Shown here in pieces: positions 56,679 to 64,000 of a stretch of 64,000 nucleotides of DNA (positions within the stretch are counted from its first letter, which is position 1; each line of letters opens with the position of its first letter). The stretch comes from Bifidobacterium minimum (GTDB lineage: Bacteria > Actinomycetota > Actinomycetes > Actinomycetales > Bifidobacteriaceae). Both the position numbers and the translations under genes were made by a program. The stretch is taken from NCBI RefSeq assembly GCF_000741645.1, contig NZ_JGZD01000007.1, positions 1 through 64,000 on the forward strand, given 5' to 3'. Below the pieces are notes generated by a model. That model did no database searches and was not told the origin of the DNA. It saw nothing but the letters and a program-made list of their open reading frames with translations.

Positions 56679-57692
56679 TTACTGCAGCTGGATGATCACC
56701 ATATAGATGGCCACCATATGACAGGCGAATCCGGCGACCGTGCCGAGATGGAAGATCTCATGGAACCCGAATACGCGCGGCCAGGGGTCGGGCCTGCGAA
56801 GCGCGTAGACGATCGCGCCGGCGATGTAGCACAGGCCTCCGGAGGCGATCAGGACGACCACCGCGGGTCCTGCGGCGGGGGACACCCAGAACATCCCCAT
56901 GAAGGCTACGCCTGAGACGCCGAAGATGATGTACACCAGCACATACAGCCATCGCGGGGCGGTGATCCATATCACATGGATGATGAGGGCCACCAGGGTG
57001 CACGACCACATTCCCGTGATGATTCCCTCACGCCACGGCCGTGGCAGCGCGAACGCCACGGGGGTGTAGGTTCCGGCTATGAGAAGGAAGATGTTGACGT
57101 GGTCGATCCGACGCAGGATTCCCGTGGTCCTGGGAGACCAGTCTCCCAGATGATAGGCGGCCGAGTTGCCGAAGAGGATAAGCGACGAGGTCATGAACAC
57201 CGCGCATGCCCATTTGAGTCCGGCGCCTTGGGCGATGCAGATCAGGACGATCCCCGCGGCCAGCGCCAGCGGCGCGGTCCCCGCATGTATCCAGCCGCGT
57301 AGGAGCGGTTTGGGGCGGCCATGCACGTCAAGACGTATTTTCCGTGGTGCCTTCGCTGCGTCGGGGTTGGCGACGCGATTCGCCTTGGCGTCGTACTTCG
57401 CGAGAATCCGTGCGACGCGGAGCCGCGATTTGCGTGTCACCTTGTCGGCCTTGAGCCTGCCCTGGGCCCGAATCTCGTCGGCCTTTCTGCGGCGGGAATC
57501 GACAAGCGCGCGCTGGACGTCGATCATGGTCCCGTCCGCTGCGGGATTCGTTGTGGGACTGGGCCGATTCGTCGGCGGAATGTCCGATTTCCCGTCGGGG
57601 GCCTGCCGGTCCTCCGCGACCGATGCCGGGGTGTTGCCGTGGGAGGTCATGACGCCGTCGGATGACGGTGTGCTCGACGTCTGGGAATCCAT
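56679..57692 (-). CDS. Hemolysin III (PAQR/YqfA) family membrane protein
   Basis: Seven-span membrane protein of the PAQR/HlyIII superfamily. Family marks: WIHAGTAPLALAAGIVLI, FGNSAAYHLGDWSPRTTGILRRIDHVNIFLLIAGTYTPVAFALP (with the His, Ser and Asp of the zinc-binding core), and the closing VFGFHEIFHLGTVAGFACHMVAIY with two more His. These conserved His/Asp match the metal site seen in PAQR receptors. The first ~125 residues are a charged variable tail, so length (337) exceeds the usual ~210. Start at 57692 has GGAGGG. Upstream lies a tandem operator at 57711-57740. Cytolytic function should not be assumed. Confidence 0.93.
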   Translation of the reverse strand: MDSQTSSTPSSDGVMTSHGNTPASVAEDRQAPDGKSDIPPTNRPSPTTNPAADGTMIDVQRALVDSRRRKADEIRAQGRLKADKVTRKSRLRVARILAKYDAKANRVANPDAAKAPRKIRLDVHGRPKPLLRGWIHAGTAPLALAAGIVLICIAQGAGLKWACAVFMTSSLILFGNSAAYHLGDWSPRTTGILRRIDHVNIFLLIAGTYTPVAFALPRPWREGIITGMWSCTLVALIIHVIWITAPRWLYVLVYIIFGVSGVAFMGMFWVSPAAGPAVVVLIASGGLCYIAGAIVYALRRPDPWPRVFGFHEIFHLGTVAGFACHMVAIYMVIIQLQ

Positions 57693-57710
57693 TGTCCCTC
57701 CAGTCTTACA

Positions 57711-57755
57711 TTACGGTACCGTAACCTACGATACCGTAACAATGGGATGTGTCAA
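57711..57755 (-). promoter_or_regulatory. Promoter of the hemolysin III gene with two palindromic operators
   Basis: On the minus strand, TTGACA (57750-57755) is followed 16 nt later by TATCGT (57728-57733) as the likely -35/-10. Two near-palindromes overlap it: TTACGGTACCGTAA (57711-57724, perfect) and the related 14-mer at 57726-57739, which differs at two bases. The two centres are 15 bp apart. The pattern is that of TetR-like dimer operators; no candidate regulator gene lies beside it. Confidence 0.82.
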
Positions 57756-57924
57756 TCCGCGTGTCAACGCGGCGCCGATGCGGCGATCCGGCACGATGAG
57801 ACCGGCCGGCGGATGCCGGCGATCGGCTAGTGAGCGGTGCCGGCGATCATCTGGCATACCGCTCCTGGGATGCGCCGCGTGTGCGATGGCACGATCCCTG
57901 ACGTCATGCGTATGATGAGGAATT

Positions 57925-59445
57925 ATGGCGGACTTCTCACAGATTCTTACCACGCGTCCCGACCTGTCCGACGGCGATCGGGAGTGGCTGCATCATCTGG
58001 TGGCGGATTGGCAGGTCATCGCGGATCTGAGCTTCGCCGACCTTCTTCTGGTTATGCGCAGGGGGGACGGACGGTATGTGGTGGCCGAGCAATGCCGGCC
58101 GTCCACGGTCATGACGCTGCGGGTGGATGATGTCGTGGGTCATGAGGTGGACGAGAACCTTGTGGAGGAGCTTGATATGGTCATGGCCTCGACCAAGCCC
58201 GTGAAGTCAGATCATCTGACCTGCGTGGGACGGGCGCAGGTGTGCAACGTCTACACGCCCGTGCGTCGCGAGGGACGGACACTGGGCGTCGTGGTCCGTC
58301 AGACGAACATGGCCACGCGGGAGTCGAACGGCCGCTATGAGAACGAGAGCATCAACGCTGGAAAGCTACTGTTCCAGATGATCGCACGTGAGCAGTTCCC
58401 CTACAGCAATCCCGTGATGAGCCAGCGCCATGTCGCCAGGGTGGCGGACGGCTTCATTCTGGTGACGAACGAGGGCATCGTGAGGTACGCGTCCCCCAAC
58501 GCGATCAGCTGCTTTCGGCGACTGGGATCCCTGGCGACGATGCAGGGGCATTATCTCAGCGAGATCGGCACCCAGCTGATCCATGCCAAGGATCCGGTTC
58601 CCGAAAGCCTTCCTCTGGTGCTCAGCGGAAAGGCGGCCGTGGATTCGGAGCTGGACGCCAACCGCTCCGCCGTCTCGATGAGGTCGCTGCCGTTGTGGGA
58701 TGAGATGGGACGCACGGGCGCCATCGTCCTATGCCGCGATGTGACGGAGATCCGTCGGCGCGAAAAGGAGCTGCAGACGAAGGACGCGACCATCTCCGAG
58801 ATACATCACCGGGTCAAGAACAATCTTCAGGCGGTTTCGGCCCTGCTGCGCCTGCAGGCGCGCAACACCAAATCCGCTGAGGTGAAGAAGGAGCTTGCCG
58901 AGGCCCAGCGTCGCATACAGACCATAGCCACCGTCCATGAGGGTCTGAGCCAGACGGCCGACGAGATCGTCGACTTCGACAAGGTGATATCCAAACTGCT
59001 CAGGATGAGCGTCGACCTCGCGTCGATGAGCGATCAGAACATCCATATCGGATATGTGGGACGCTTCGGCATGATGCCCGCCCAGGACGCCACCCCCTTG
59101 TCGCTGGTGCTCACCGAACTGATCACGAATGCGGTGGAGCATGGGTATGAGGGCCGATCCGAGGGGTCGATCACGGTGTCCGTGGGACGTAGTGGCAGCA
59201 ACCTCAATGTGGTCGTCGAGGACGATGGATCGGGTCTGGATTCGGAGGAGTCCAACGGCATGGCACGGTCGTCGGGATCAGGTCTGGGGACGCAGATCAT
59301 CAACACCTTCGTCACCAATGATTTTGGAGGCACGGTGCGCTGGGAGCCTCGGCACGAGGGGGGAACGCGCGTCGTGCTCAATATACGGCTGAGAGCGGCG
59401 CAGGATTACGCTCAGGATTATGCGGATGATGACGCCCTGGGATGA
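57925..59445 (+). CDS. PdtaS-type sensor histidine kinase (HisKA_2)
   Basis: Cytoplasmic kinase of the HWE/HisKA_2 branch that usually signals to an ANTAR regulator (PdtaR), which acts on nascent RNA. A GAF-like N-terminal domain (about 1-150) and a PAS domain (about 170-280, VADGFILVTNEGIVRYASPNAISC) precede the DHp block EIHHRVKNNLQAVSALLRLQAR with acceptor His near residue 294. The HATPase part shows LTELITNAVEHGYEG, VEDDGSGL and GLGTQIINTF. Length 506 is normal. The partner PdtaR is not in the window. The C-terminal ~12 residues contain QDYAQDYADD repeats. Confidence 0.92.
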   Translation: MADFSQILTTRPDLSDGDREWLHHLVADWQVIADLSFADLLLVMRRGDGRYVVAEQCRPSTVMTLRVDDVVGHEVDENLVEELDMVMASTKPVKSDHLTCVGRAQVCNVYTPVRREGRTLGVVVRQTNMATRESNGRYENESINAGKLLFQMIAREQFPYSNPVMSQRHVARVADGFILVTNEGIVRYASPNAISCFRRLGSLATMQGHYLSEIGTQLIHAKDPVPESLPLVLSGKAAVDSELDANRSAVSMRSLPLWDEMGRTGAIVLCRDVTEIRRREKELQTKDATISEIHHRVKNNLQAVSALLRLQARNTKSAEVKKELAEAQRRIQTIATVHEGLSQTADEIVDFDKVISKLLRMSVDLASMSDQNIHIGYVGRFGMMPAQDATPLSLVLTELITNAVEHGYEGRSEGSITVSVGRSGSNLNVVVEDDGSGLDSEESNGMARSSGSGLGTQIINTFVTNDFGGTVRWEPRHEGGTRVVLNIRLRAAQDYAQDYADDDALG

Positions 59446-59541
59446 CGCCCTGGGGCAGATCCCGAGGATGATGCGATTCCACCCGCGATTCCACGGGTGA
59501 GAGCTGGCTGGGTGATGATTGGTTTCTTGCGAAAGACGGAA

Positions 59542-59576
59542 GAGGGCCCTGCCGTTGTCGTGACGGCGGGGTCCTC
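59542..59576. terminator. Bidirectional terminator between PdtaS-type gene and whiB
   Basis: 14-bp stem with two G-U pairs, 59542-59555 with 59563-59576, loop of 7 nt. On the minus strand the stem is followed by TTCCGTCTTTC, a T-rich tail, so it serves whiB, and it may serve the converging kinase gene too. Confidence 0.75.
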
Positions 59577-59646
59577 GGAATCCAAGCATCGATGACGCCG
59601 TGTCGATGGCGGGGGAGTACGGGACCGGCCCCGTCGCGGAATGAGA

Positions 59647-59925
59647 TCAGATCTGCATCTGAAGGTTCTGGGAGCGCCGCGCCCTCATGGCCCTGCGCTT
59701 CAAGGCCCGACGCTCATCCTCGCTCAGACCCCCCCATACGCCATAGTCCTGATTGGTGTCCAGCGCGCATTTGAGGCATGCGTCGATGACCTTGCACGTG
59801 CGGCATACGGCCTTGGCCTCCTCGATCTGCTGATACGCCGCTCCCGTGTTCCCCACGGGGAAGAAGAGCTCGGGATCCTTGTCGCGACAAGCGGCCTTGG
59901 CACGCCAATCAAACGCACTGCTCAT
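59647..59925 (-). CDS. WhiB-family Fe-S transcriptional regulator
   Basis: 92 residues. The [4Fe-4S] ligands fit C13 and the pattern CRTCKVIDAC in AKAVCRTCKVIDACLKCAL. The turn GVWGGLSEDERR and the basic tail (ALKRRAMRARRSQ) match the WhiB DNA- or sigma-binding end. Closest by layout to WhiB2/WhmD, which controls septation. Start at 59925 chosen because it precedes the family domain; 29 upstream in-frame codons were dropped. A promoter with a palindrome is at 59979-60012. The upstream gene is an EccC-like ATPase on the same strand, 96 bp away. Confidence 0.95.
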   Translation of the reverse strand: MSSAFDWRAKAACRDKDPELFFPVGNTGAAYQQIEEAKAVCRTCKVIDACLKCALDTNQDYGVWGGLSEDERRALKRRAMRARRSQNLQMQI

Positions 59926-59978
59926 AGATATGTGCCTTCCTTGTGTCATCCACGATGACGGTGAACGAAAACGAACCT

Positions 59979-60012
59979 TTATCAGATAACCACTAACGGT
60001 CTGACTTTTCAA
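59979..60012 (-). promoter_or_regulatory. Putative whiB promoter with overlapping palindrome
   Basis: On minus: TTGAAA (60007-60012), 17 nt, TTATCT (59984-59989). The -10 overlaps the near-perfect palindrome TTATCAGATAA (59979-59989). About 55 nt separate it from the ATG. The stop of the upstream gene (60022) is only 10 bp before the -35, so it probably forms its own unit. Confidence 0.65.
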
Positions 60013-60021
60013 GGGTTTTAC

Positions 60022-61989
60022 TCAACGTAAATATTCCGTGCCCGCCTTTCCGATCGCGCATTGGATCATGCGGGCCGTTCCTGCGCGGATCAGGACCGCC
60101 CGACCGGGGATGGAATAGTCCTCGTCGTCAAGGTCTCCCAGAAGGTTCGACGGAATGCCGTCCATCGCGTCGATGGCACGGTCGCCGCTGGGAAAGACGA
60201 TTCTCGTCGACACCCCGTCGAGTCGCGACCGCGGTGGTTTCGACGCCGCCGCGACAACGGTCCATGAGGTGTCGTGCGATGCCTCTTCGATGATGTTCGA
60301 AAGAGGATCGGTGCTTAGCGGATCGAGGAGGGCGTCGGCGTCGTCCACCAGAAGAAGACGGTGGCCATCCTCGCGTCCGGCGCCGTCGTCCGTCTCCGTC
60401 GTCGGACCGGCGTCATGCCCGCTTCCGATCGTGATCTCGCGGAGGACGTGGCGGTGACCGCCGTTCGCGTCCTCCGTCCGGCGTGGCCATGATATGAGCG
60501 TGATGACGGGAGAGACGCCCCCATGCGTGCGAAGCTCCTGAAGGATGGTCCGCAGAAGCGTGGTCTTCCCCCGTCCGCGTGGTCCCGTGATGATGATGGT
60601 GCCGTCTCCGATGGGCAGTCGAGCGGTCGTCAGATGTATGCCGTCGTCGGACAATCCTATGGCGATCGCGCGGCGCCCGGAGTCCACATGATCCGGATGA
60701 TTCGCATCGCCGCGTCGGGACAGACCGGTCAATGGCACGCTCCGCGGCAGCGCGCGGCTGAACAGGGGAGGCTGGGGCGGGATCCCCGTGACCGACATGG
60801 CCGTGATCGTTGAAGCCACCAGTCGTTGGGGCGATTGCGCGGCCGAACAGCGGAAGCGTCTGATCGACTCCCCGTCGTCCACGTATCCCAGTCCGGGGGA
60901 GCGGGGACTGATAAGAGCCGCCGAGCCGTTCCCGATCATCTCCACGGACTGAAGGGAGTCCTTCACCCGAAGGCAGATGCGCAGGGACAGGTTCGCCTTC
61001 ATGTCCGAACCTACCTGTCCCAGAGGATTCTGCGTGCAGGCGATGAGGTGCATACCCAGGGATCTGCCCAGCGACGCTATGGTCGTCAGCCGGTCGATGT
61101 AATCGGGCAGTCGCCCTCGAAGTGCATGGAACTCGTCCACGACGATCATCATCGTCGCCGGAGGGATGGGAAGATCCCGAGTGTCGCTGACATGGTGCTT
61201 CGCGACCAGCATCTCCCTGCGTGTCAGCTCCTTTTCGATTCCCAGCAACGCACGTCTGGCGTGACGAAGATCCAGATCGCATACCGTCCCCACCGTATGA
61301 GGCATATCCGCAAGCGCGTCAAGGCCCGCGCCTCCTTTGAAATCCAGAAAGACGAACTGGACGCGCGTCGGCGGGTATCGGCACGCCAGAGCGAGGCACC
61401 AGGTGCGCAGGACGACGGATTTCCCCGATCCCGTCGTGCCCGCCACCAAGGCGTGGGGACCCTGAGCCGAAAGATCGAGAGCGAGCTCTCCTGTGTCGCA
61501 CATGCCGATGGGGACGCGCATGGGCGGCGCCCATCCCGAAAGACAAGGCGCCCACATCCCCGCGATGATTCGCCACCAGAGACGTGGATCTCCCCGCATC
61601 CCCACAAGCGGCTCCAGAGGAGGGCACGCGAGGATGGCGTCCTTGTCGCATGCCGATGATTCACGGGCGGGCGGGCGTTGCCCGTCGTCCGTCCGTCGGG
61701 CGTTCGCCGTATGCCTTCTCATAAGGAACCATGCGACGGGCGAGATCATGGCGGCGGCCGACATCAGAGCAAAAAGCCAGTTGCCGTGGATGAGGAGAAC
61801 GATCAGAACCACGGTCTGTCCCAGAAGGGGGATCAGAGAAAGGACGAGAGGGGTCGTCCCGGAAGCCGCATCTCCTCGGAGACCTCGGAGACCCCGGAGA
61901 CGAGGACGCCAGCGACGTCGGCGGCGCTGGGAGCCATATGATGCGGCTGCTTCCGGCATCTCATCAGGGTTTTTGCGTTCATGAGCCAT
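60022..61989 (-). CDS. FtsK/SpoIIIE-type ATPase with two P-loop domains (EccC/EssC-like)
   Basis: Two membrane spans (about 48-68 and 71-90) follow an Arg-rich N-terminus with a threefold 9-bp repeat (GLR units). The first ATPase shows Walker A GTTGSGKSVVLRT (about 182-194), LDFKGGAGLDAL, and Walker B MMIVVDEFHALRG near 283. The second has a modified Walker A GPRGRGKTTLLRT (about 468) and LLLVDDADALL near 546. Full EccC proteins have three such domains; this has two, 655 aa. No Esx (WXG100) or EccB/D/E gene is seen nearby. The start at 61989 lacks a clear RBS. Role: membrane-coupled pump of protein or DNA. Confidence 0.87.
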   Translation of the reverse strand: MAHERKNPDEMPEAAASYGSQRRRRRWRPRLRGLRGLRGDAASGTTPLVLSLIPLLGQTVVLIVLLIHGNWLFALMSAAAMISPVAWFLMRRHTANARRTDDGQRPPARESSACDKDAILACPPLEPLVGMRGDPRLWWRIIAGMWAPCLSGWAPPMRVPIGMCDTGELALDLSAQGPHALVAGTTGSGKSVVLRTWCLALACRYPPTRVQFVFLDFKGGAGLDALADMPHTVGTVCDLDLRHARRALLGIEKELTRREMLVAKHHVSDTRDLPIPPATMMIVVDEFHALRGRLPDYIDRLTTIASLGRSLGMHLIACTQNPLGQVGSDMKANLSLRICLRVKDSLQSVEMIGNGSAALISPRSPGLGYVDDGESIRRFRCSAAQSPQRLVASTITAMSVTGIPPQPPLFSRALPRSVPLTGLSRRGDANHPDHVDSGRRAIAIGLSDDGIHLTTARLPIGDGTIIITGPRGRGKTTLLRTILQELRTHGGVSPVITLISWPRRTEDANGGHRHVLREITIGSGHDAGPTTETDDGAGREDGHRLLLVDDADALLDPLSTDPLSNIIEEASHDTSWTVVAAASKPPRSRLDGVSTRIVFPSGDRAIDAMDGIPSNLLGDLDDEDYSIPGRAVLIRAGTARMIQCAIGKAGTEYLR

Positions 61990-62089
61990 GTACCCACGAT
62001 CGTGTGCGGACCCGTCGGAAGGCGGGGAAGCGGCCGGGTGTGGTCGAACGTCGAGGCGTGGCCGGAGTCCGTCCGTGCCTCGACGTCGC

Positions 62090-63418
62090 TCATTGGCTTT
62101 CGGCGAGCGTCCCCACAACTCCGGCCTTATGCGTCCCCTGTACCAGGGAGTTGAAGAGGTCAAGGTTCTTGGCATCGTCAAGAAGAACGGATGATCCGAC
62201 GCCGTCCACATAGTAGTCGGGGTCGCTCCAATAGAGGCTTCCCGTCACGCCGTCGTCTCCCGTGGCGCTTTTGAACGCCAGCGCCATGGACACGAGGGTC
62301 AGAGGCGAGGATTTCTCATCCACGGTGATTGAATCGAGTCCCGAGGACGCCAGCGCCCGGACCGTCGAGGGATTGGCAAGGACCTTCGCGGAAGTGGCCT
62401 TCGAAACCACAGCGGCGATCACCTTGCGTTGTCGTTCCGCCCGTCCGAAATCCCCGTTGGGATCCTGATAGCGCATGCGGGAGAAGGCCAGGGCGGTGGC
62501 CCCATCGGCGTGATGGCATCCAGCCGTCCACTTCAGCTGCGAATCCGCGTCATCGACGGTTCTGTCATAGCAGAGCTCCACTCCGCCTATCGCGTCGACG
62601 ACCTTCTGGAGCCCTCCGAAGCGGATCTCCGCGACGTGGTCGATCTTGTGCCCGGTTATTGATTCGACCTGCTCCACAAGCGCCTTCCGGCTGACCACTT
62701 CGGCGACCGCGTTGATCTTCATGTAGGAGTCCGACACCTTCATCAACGAGTCACGTGGTATCGAGATGAGCGAGCTCGCTCCGCTTTTCGGCTTCGTCAG
62801 AACGAGGATGGTGTCCGTCCGGAATCCCGGGGTGTCCTGCGAGGTTCCTCCCGCCGATCCATCACGCTCGTCCGAGCCAAGAAGCAGCCAGGACGTCGCC
62901 GCGGAATCGTCGGCCATGGAGCTGAGCCATGATGTTTTGTTCAATCGAGAATTCACCCAGTTCCATGCGCCGAACATCGAGAACCCCAGCGCGAGGACGA
63001 GCGCCAGAAGGATGGCGAGAACGATCCTCCCCGCTCGGCGCCGCCGCCGAGGCGCCTGCGAGCGCGCCTTGCCGGATGAAGGGGCCGTGGCCGCGACGGC
63101 CATCCCCGATCCCCTTTGCGCGGATGAGCGCGGGGGAATGGTCTGCGTCCCTCCCCGTGACGACCGGGGGGCGGGACGAACCGACGACGGGACGGCCATG
63201 GGACCCGACGCGGACGATGAGGATGATCGCGGAAGTGCTGTCGCCCGGGGAGCCGATGGGGATTCGGGCCGGCCCGCCGACGAGGAGGGCGTGAAGCTGG
63301 GTGGGGTGGCGTCCGAGGCCCTTCTGGCGGAGGAGCCGGACGCCGACCCCCTTCTCGATCGGTGGAGACCGGGATCCGAGGAGGGGATGAAGCTTGGTGG
63401 AGTGCCGTCCTGTGCCAT
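62090..63418 (-). CDS. LCP (LytR-CpsA-Psr) family cell-envelope protein
   Basis: Transfers polymer precursors from undecaprenyl phosphate to peptidoglycan. A basic, Ser/Pro-rich cytoplasmic part (1-125, with two TPPSF.PSS repeats) precedes one span (about 130-150, GRIVLAILLALVLALGFSMF). The LCP domain shows WLLLGSDERDGS, GFRTDTILVLTKPKSGASSLISIPRDSLM (ligand Arg/Asp), KINAVAEV, IGGVELCYDRTVDDADSQLKW, ALAFSRMRYQDPNGDFGRAERQRKVI. The C-terminal ~80 residues are extra. Ends 100 bp before the EccC-like start. Start 63418 follows GAGAGGA. Likely cotranscribed with the second LCP gene at 63509. Confidence 0.94.
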   Translation of the reverse strand: MAQDGTPPSFIPSSDPGLHRSRRGSASGSSARRASDATPPSFTPSSSAGRPESPSAPRATALPRSSSSSASGPMAVPSSVRPAPRSSRGGTQTIPPRSSAQRGSGMAVAATAPSSGKARSQAPRRRRRAGRIVLAILLALVLALGFSMFGAWNWVNSRLNKTSWLSSMADDSAATSWLLLGSDERDGSAGGTSQDTPGFRTDTILVLTKPKSGASSLISIPRDSLMKVSDSYMKINAVAEVVSRKALVEQVESITGHKIDHVAEIRFGGLQKVVDAIGGVELCYDRTVDDADSQLKWTAGCHHADGATALAFSRMRYQDPNGDFGRAERQRKVIAAVVSKATSAKVLANPSTVRALASSGLDSITVDEKSSPLTLVSMALAFKSATGDDGVTGSLYWSDPDYYVDGVGSSVLLDDAKNLDLFNSLVQGTHKAGVVGTLAESQ

Positions 63419-63508
63419 GCCTGTCCTCTCTGCCCGTGGTCTCCCCGTGACTACCTACGACTCCACACAGATTTACACTGCATGGCGCGTCAAGGGCGCG
63501 TCAACTGG

Positions 63509-64000
63509 CTAATCCTGCGCAGGAACGGCACAAATTGTGGCATTGAGATACCTGTCGGCGATGCCGATGTACTGTCCGGTGCTGGCGTCGCGTATCGTTC
63601 CCGTTTCCGGGTCGACGATCCCGTTGGTGTTGGGATCGATGAGCTGCCCCTGCGCGTCGGTGATGAGCCCGGTCGTCGGATCCACGGTCTGAGTGGACGT
63701 GGCAGACGGCGAAGACGACGACGAGGACGACGACGATGACGACGAGGACGATGACGACGAGGACGATGACGACGAGGACGACGACGGGGATTTGGTGGTC
63801 GAGGACTCCTTCTGCTCCGTCAGAGGCTTATGGTTGCGCATCTTGGTCCATACCGCATCCGCGGCGGAGGACCATACGACCCTGTTCGGATCGCTGGGGG
63901 CGGCCTCGACGGGGGTGGTCATCATGAAGAGACGCGAGGTGTCGAGGTTCTTGAGGCTCATCGCCAGAGAAGCCAGAACCGTGGTGCTCGCCAGTCCGCT
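63509..64000 (-). CDS. LCP family protein, C-terminal part with polyserine tract (runs off the window)
   Basis: The frame is open to base 64000, so the N-terminus lies outside. The first visible stretch (LASTTVLASLAMSLKNLDTSRLFMMTTPVEAAPSDPNRVVWSSAADAVWTKM) is the usual LCP C-terminal motif. A linker then contains an almost pure Ser tract of about 25 residues, coded by a trinucleotide repeat at about 63707-63786. The final ~60 residues repeat a DP-TG-I pattern (VDPTTGLITD, LIDPNTNGIVDPETGTIRD) of unknown role. Ends 90 bp upstream of the LCP gene at 63418. Confidence 0.87.
   Translation of the reverse strand, partial: SGLASTTVLASLAMSLKNLDTSRLFMMTTPVEAAPSDPNRVVWSSAADAVWTKMRNHKPLTEQKESSTTKSPSSSSSSSSSSSSSSSSSSSSSSSSSPSATSTQTVDPTTGLITDAQGQLIDPNTNGIVDPETGTIRDASTGQYIGIADRYLNATICAVPAQD

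Overview
The window is high-GC, densely coded DNA on both strands and looks like the chromosome of an actinobacterium, most probably a member of the Bifidobacteriaceae. The evidence is a WhiB regulator, a UPF0182 membrane protein, LytR-CpsA-Psr (LCP) proteins, a PdtaS-type kinase, and the run eno, divIC/ftsB, DUF501, ppx, then FKBP and greA. The genus is an inference; the phylum is well supported.

Layout. 1-3050: the 3' end of an IS3-type transposase, an AT-rich island, a membrane protein, a NYN-domain ribonuclease-like protein and a perfect 20-bp inverted repeat. 3.2-10.5 kb: a lone 3-hydroxyacyl-CoA dehydrogenase, a MalY-type C-S lyase, NhaA, a LOG protein, an O-methyltransferase, and the two soluble subunits of succinate dehydrogenase/fumarate reductase. 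12.5-17.4 kb: an MGMT-family protein facing the yraN-yifB(comM)-dprA cluster, then a pyridoxamine kinase. 17.8-28 kb: homocysteine synthase, a MacB/FtsX-type ABC exporter, a LuxR-type response regulator beside an 844-residue sensor kinase with an internally duplicated module, and a proline iminopeptidase-like hydrolase. 28.2-36.7 kb: proC, a decayed LysE exporter opposite an intact MocR regulator across a 68-bp tandem duplication, ychF, an alcohol dehydrogenase fragment, a DsrE-like protein, a Mug-type glycosylase, an AAC(3)-family acetyltransferase, a YbaK deacylase and Hsp20.

36.9-50.5 kb: a membrane-anchored unknown protein, short tandem repeats, a histidine phosphatase, an NCS2 uracil permease, UPF0182, pth, mfd, an alpha/beta hydrolase translationally coupled to a PhzA/B-like protein, and an aldo/keto reductase. 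50.6-57.7 kb: eno, divIC, frameshifted DUF501 and ppx, tRNA-Leu(UAA), a membrane protein, FKBP, greA and a hemolysin III protein behind a tandem palindromic operator. 57.9-64 kb: PdtaS-type kinase, WhiB, an EccC/FtsK-type ATPase, and two LCP proteins, the last running off the window with a long polyserine tract.

Most genes are housekeeping. The least ordinary items are the double-module sensor kinase, the EccC-like ATPase between whiB and LCP genes, the PhzA/B-like protein outside any phenazine cluster, the tandem operator at 57.7 kb, and four single-base frameshifts in three genes (a LysE exporter, DUF501 and ppx), which are either real decay or assembly errors.
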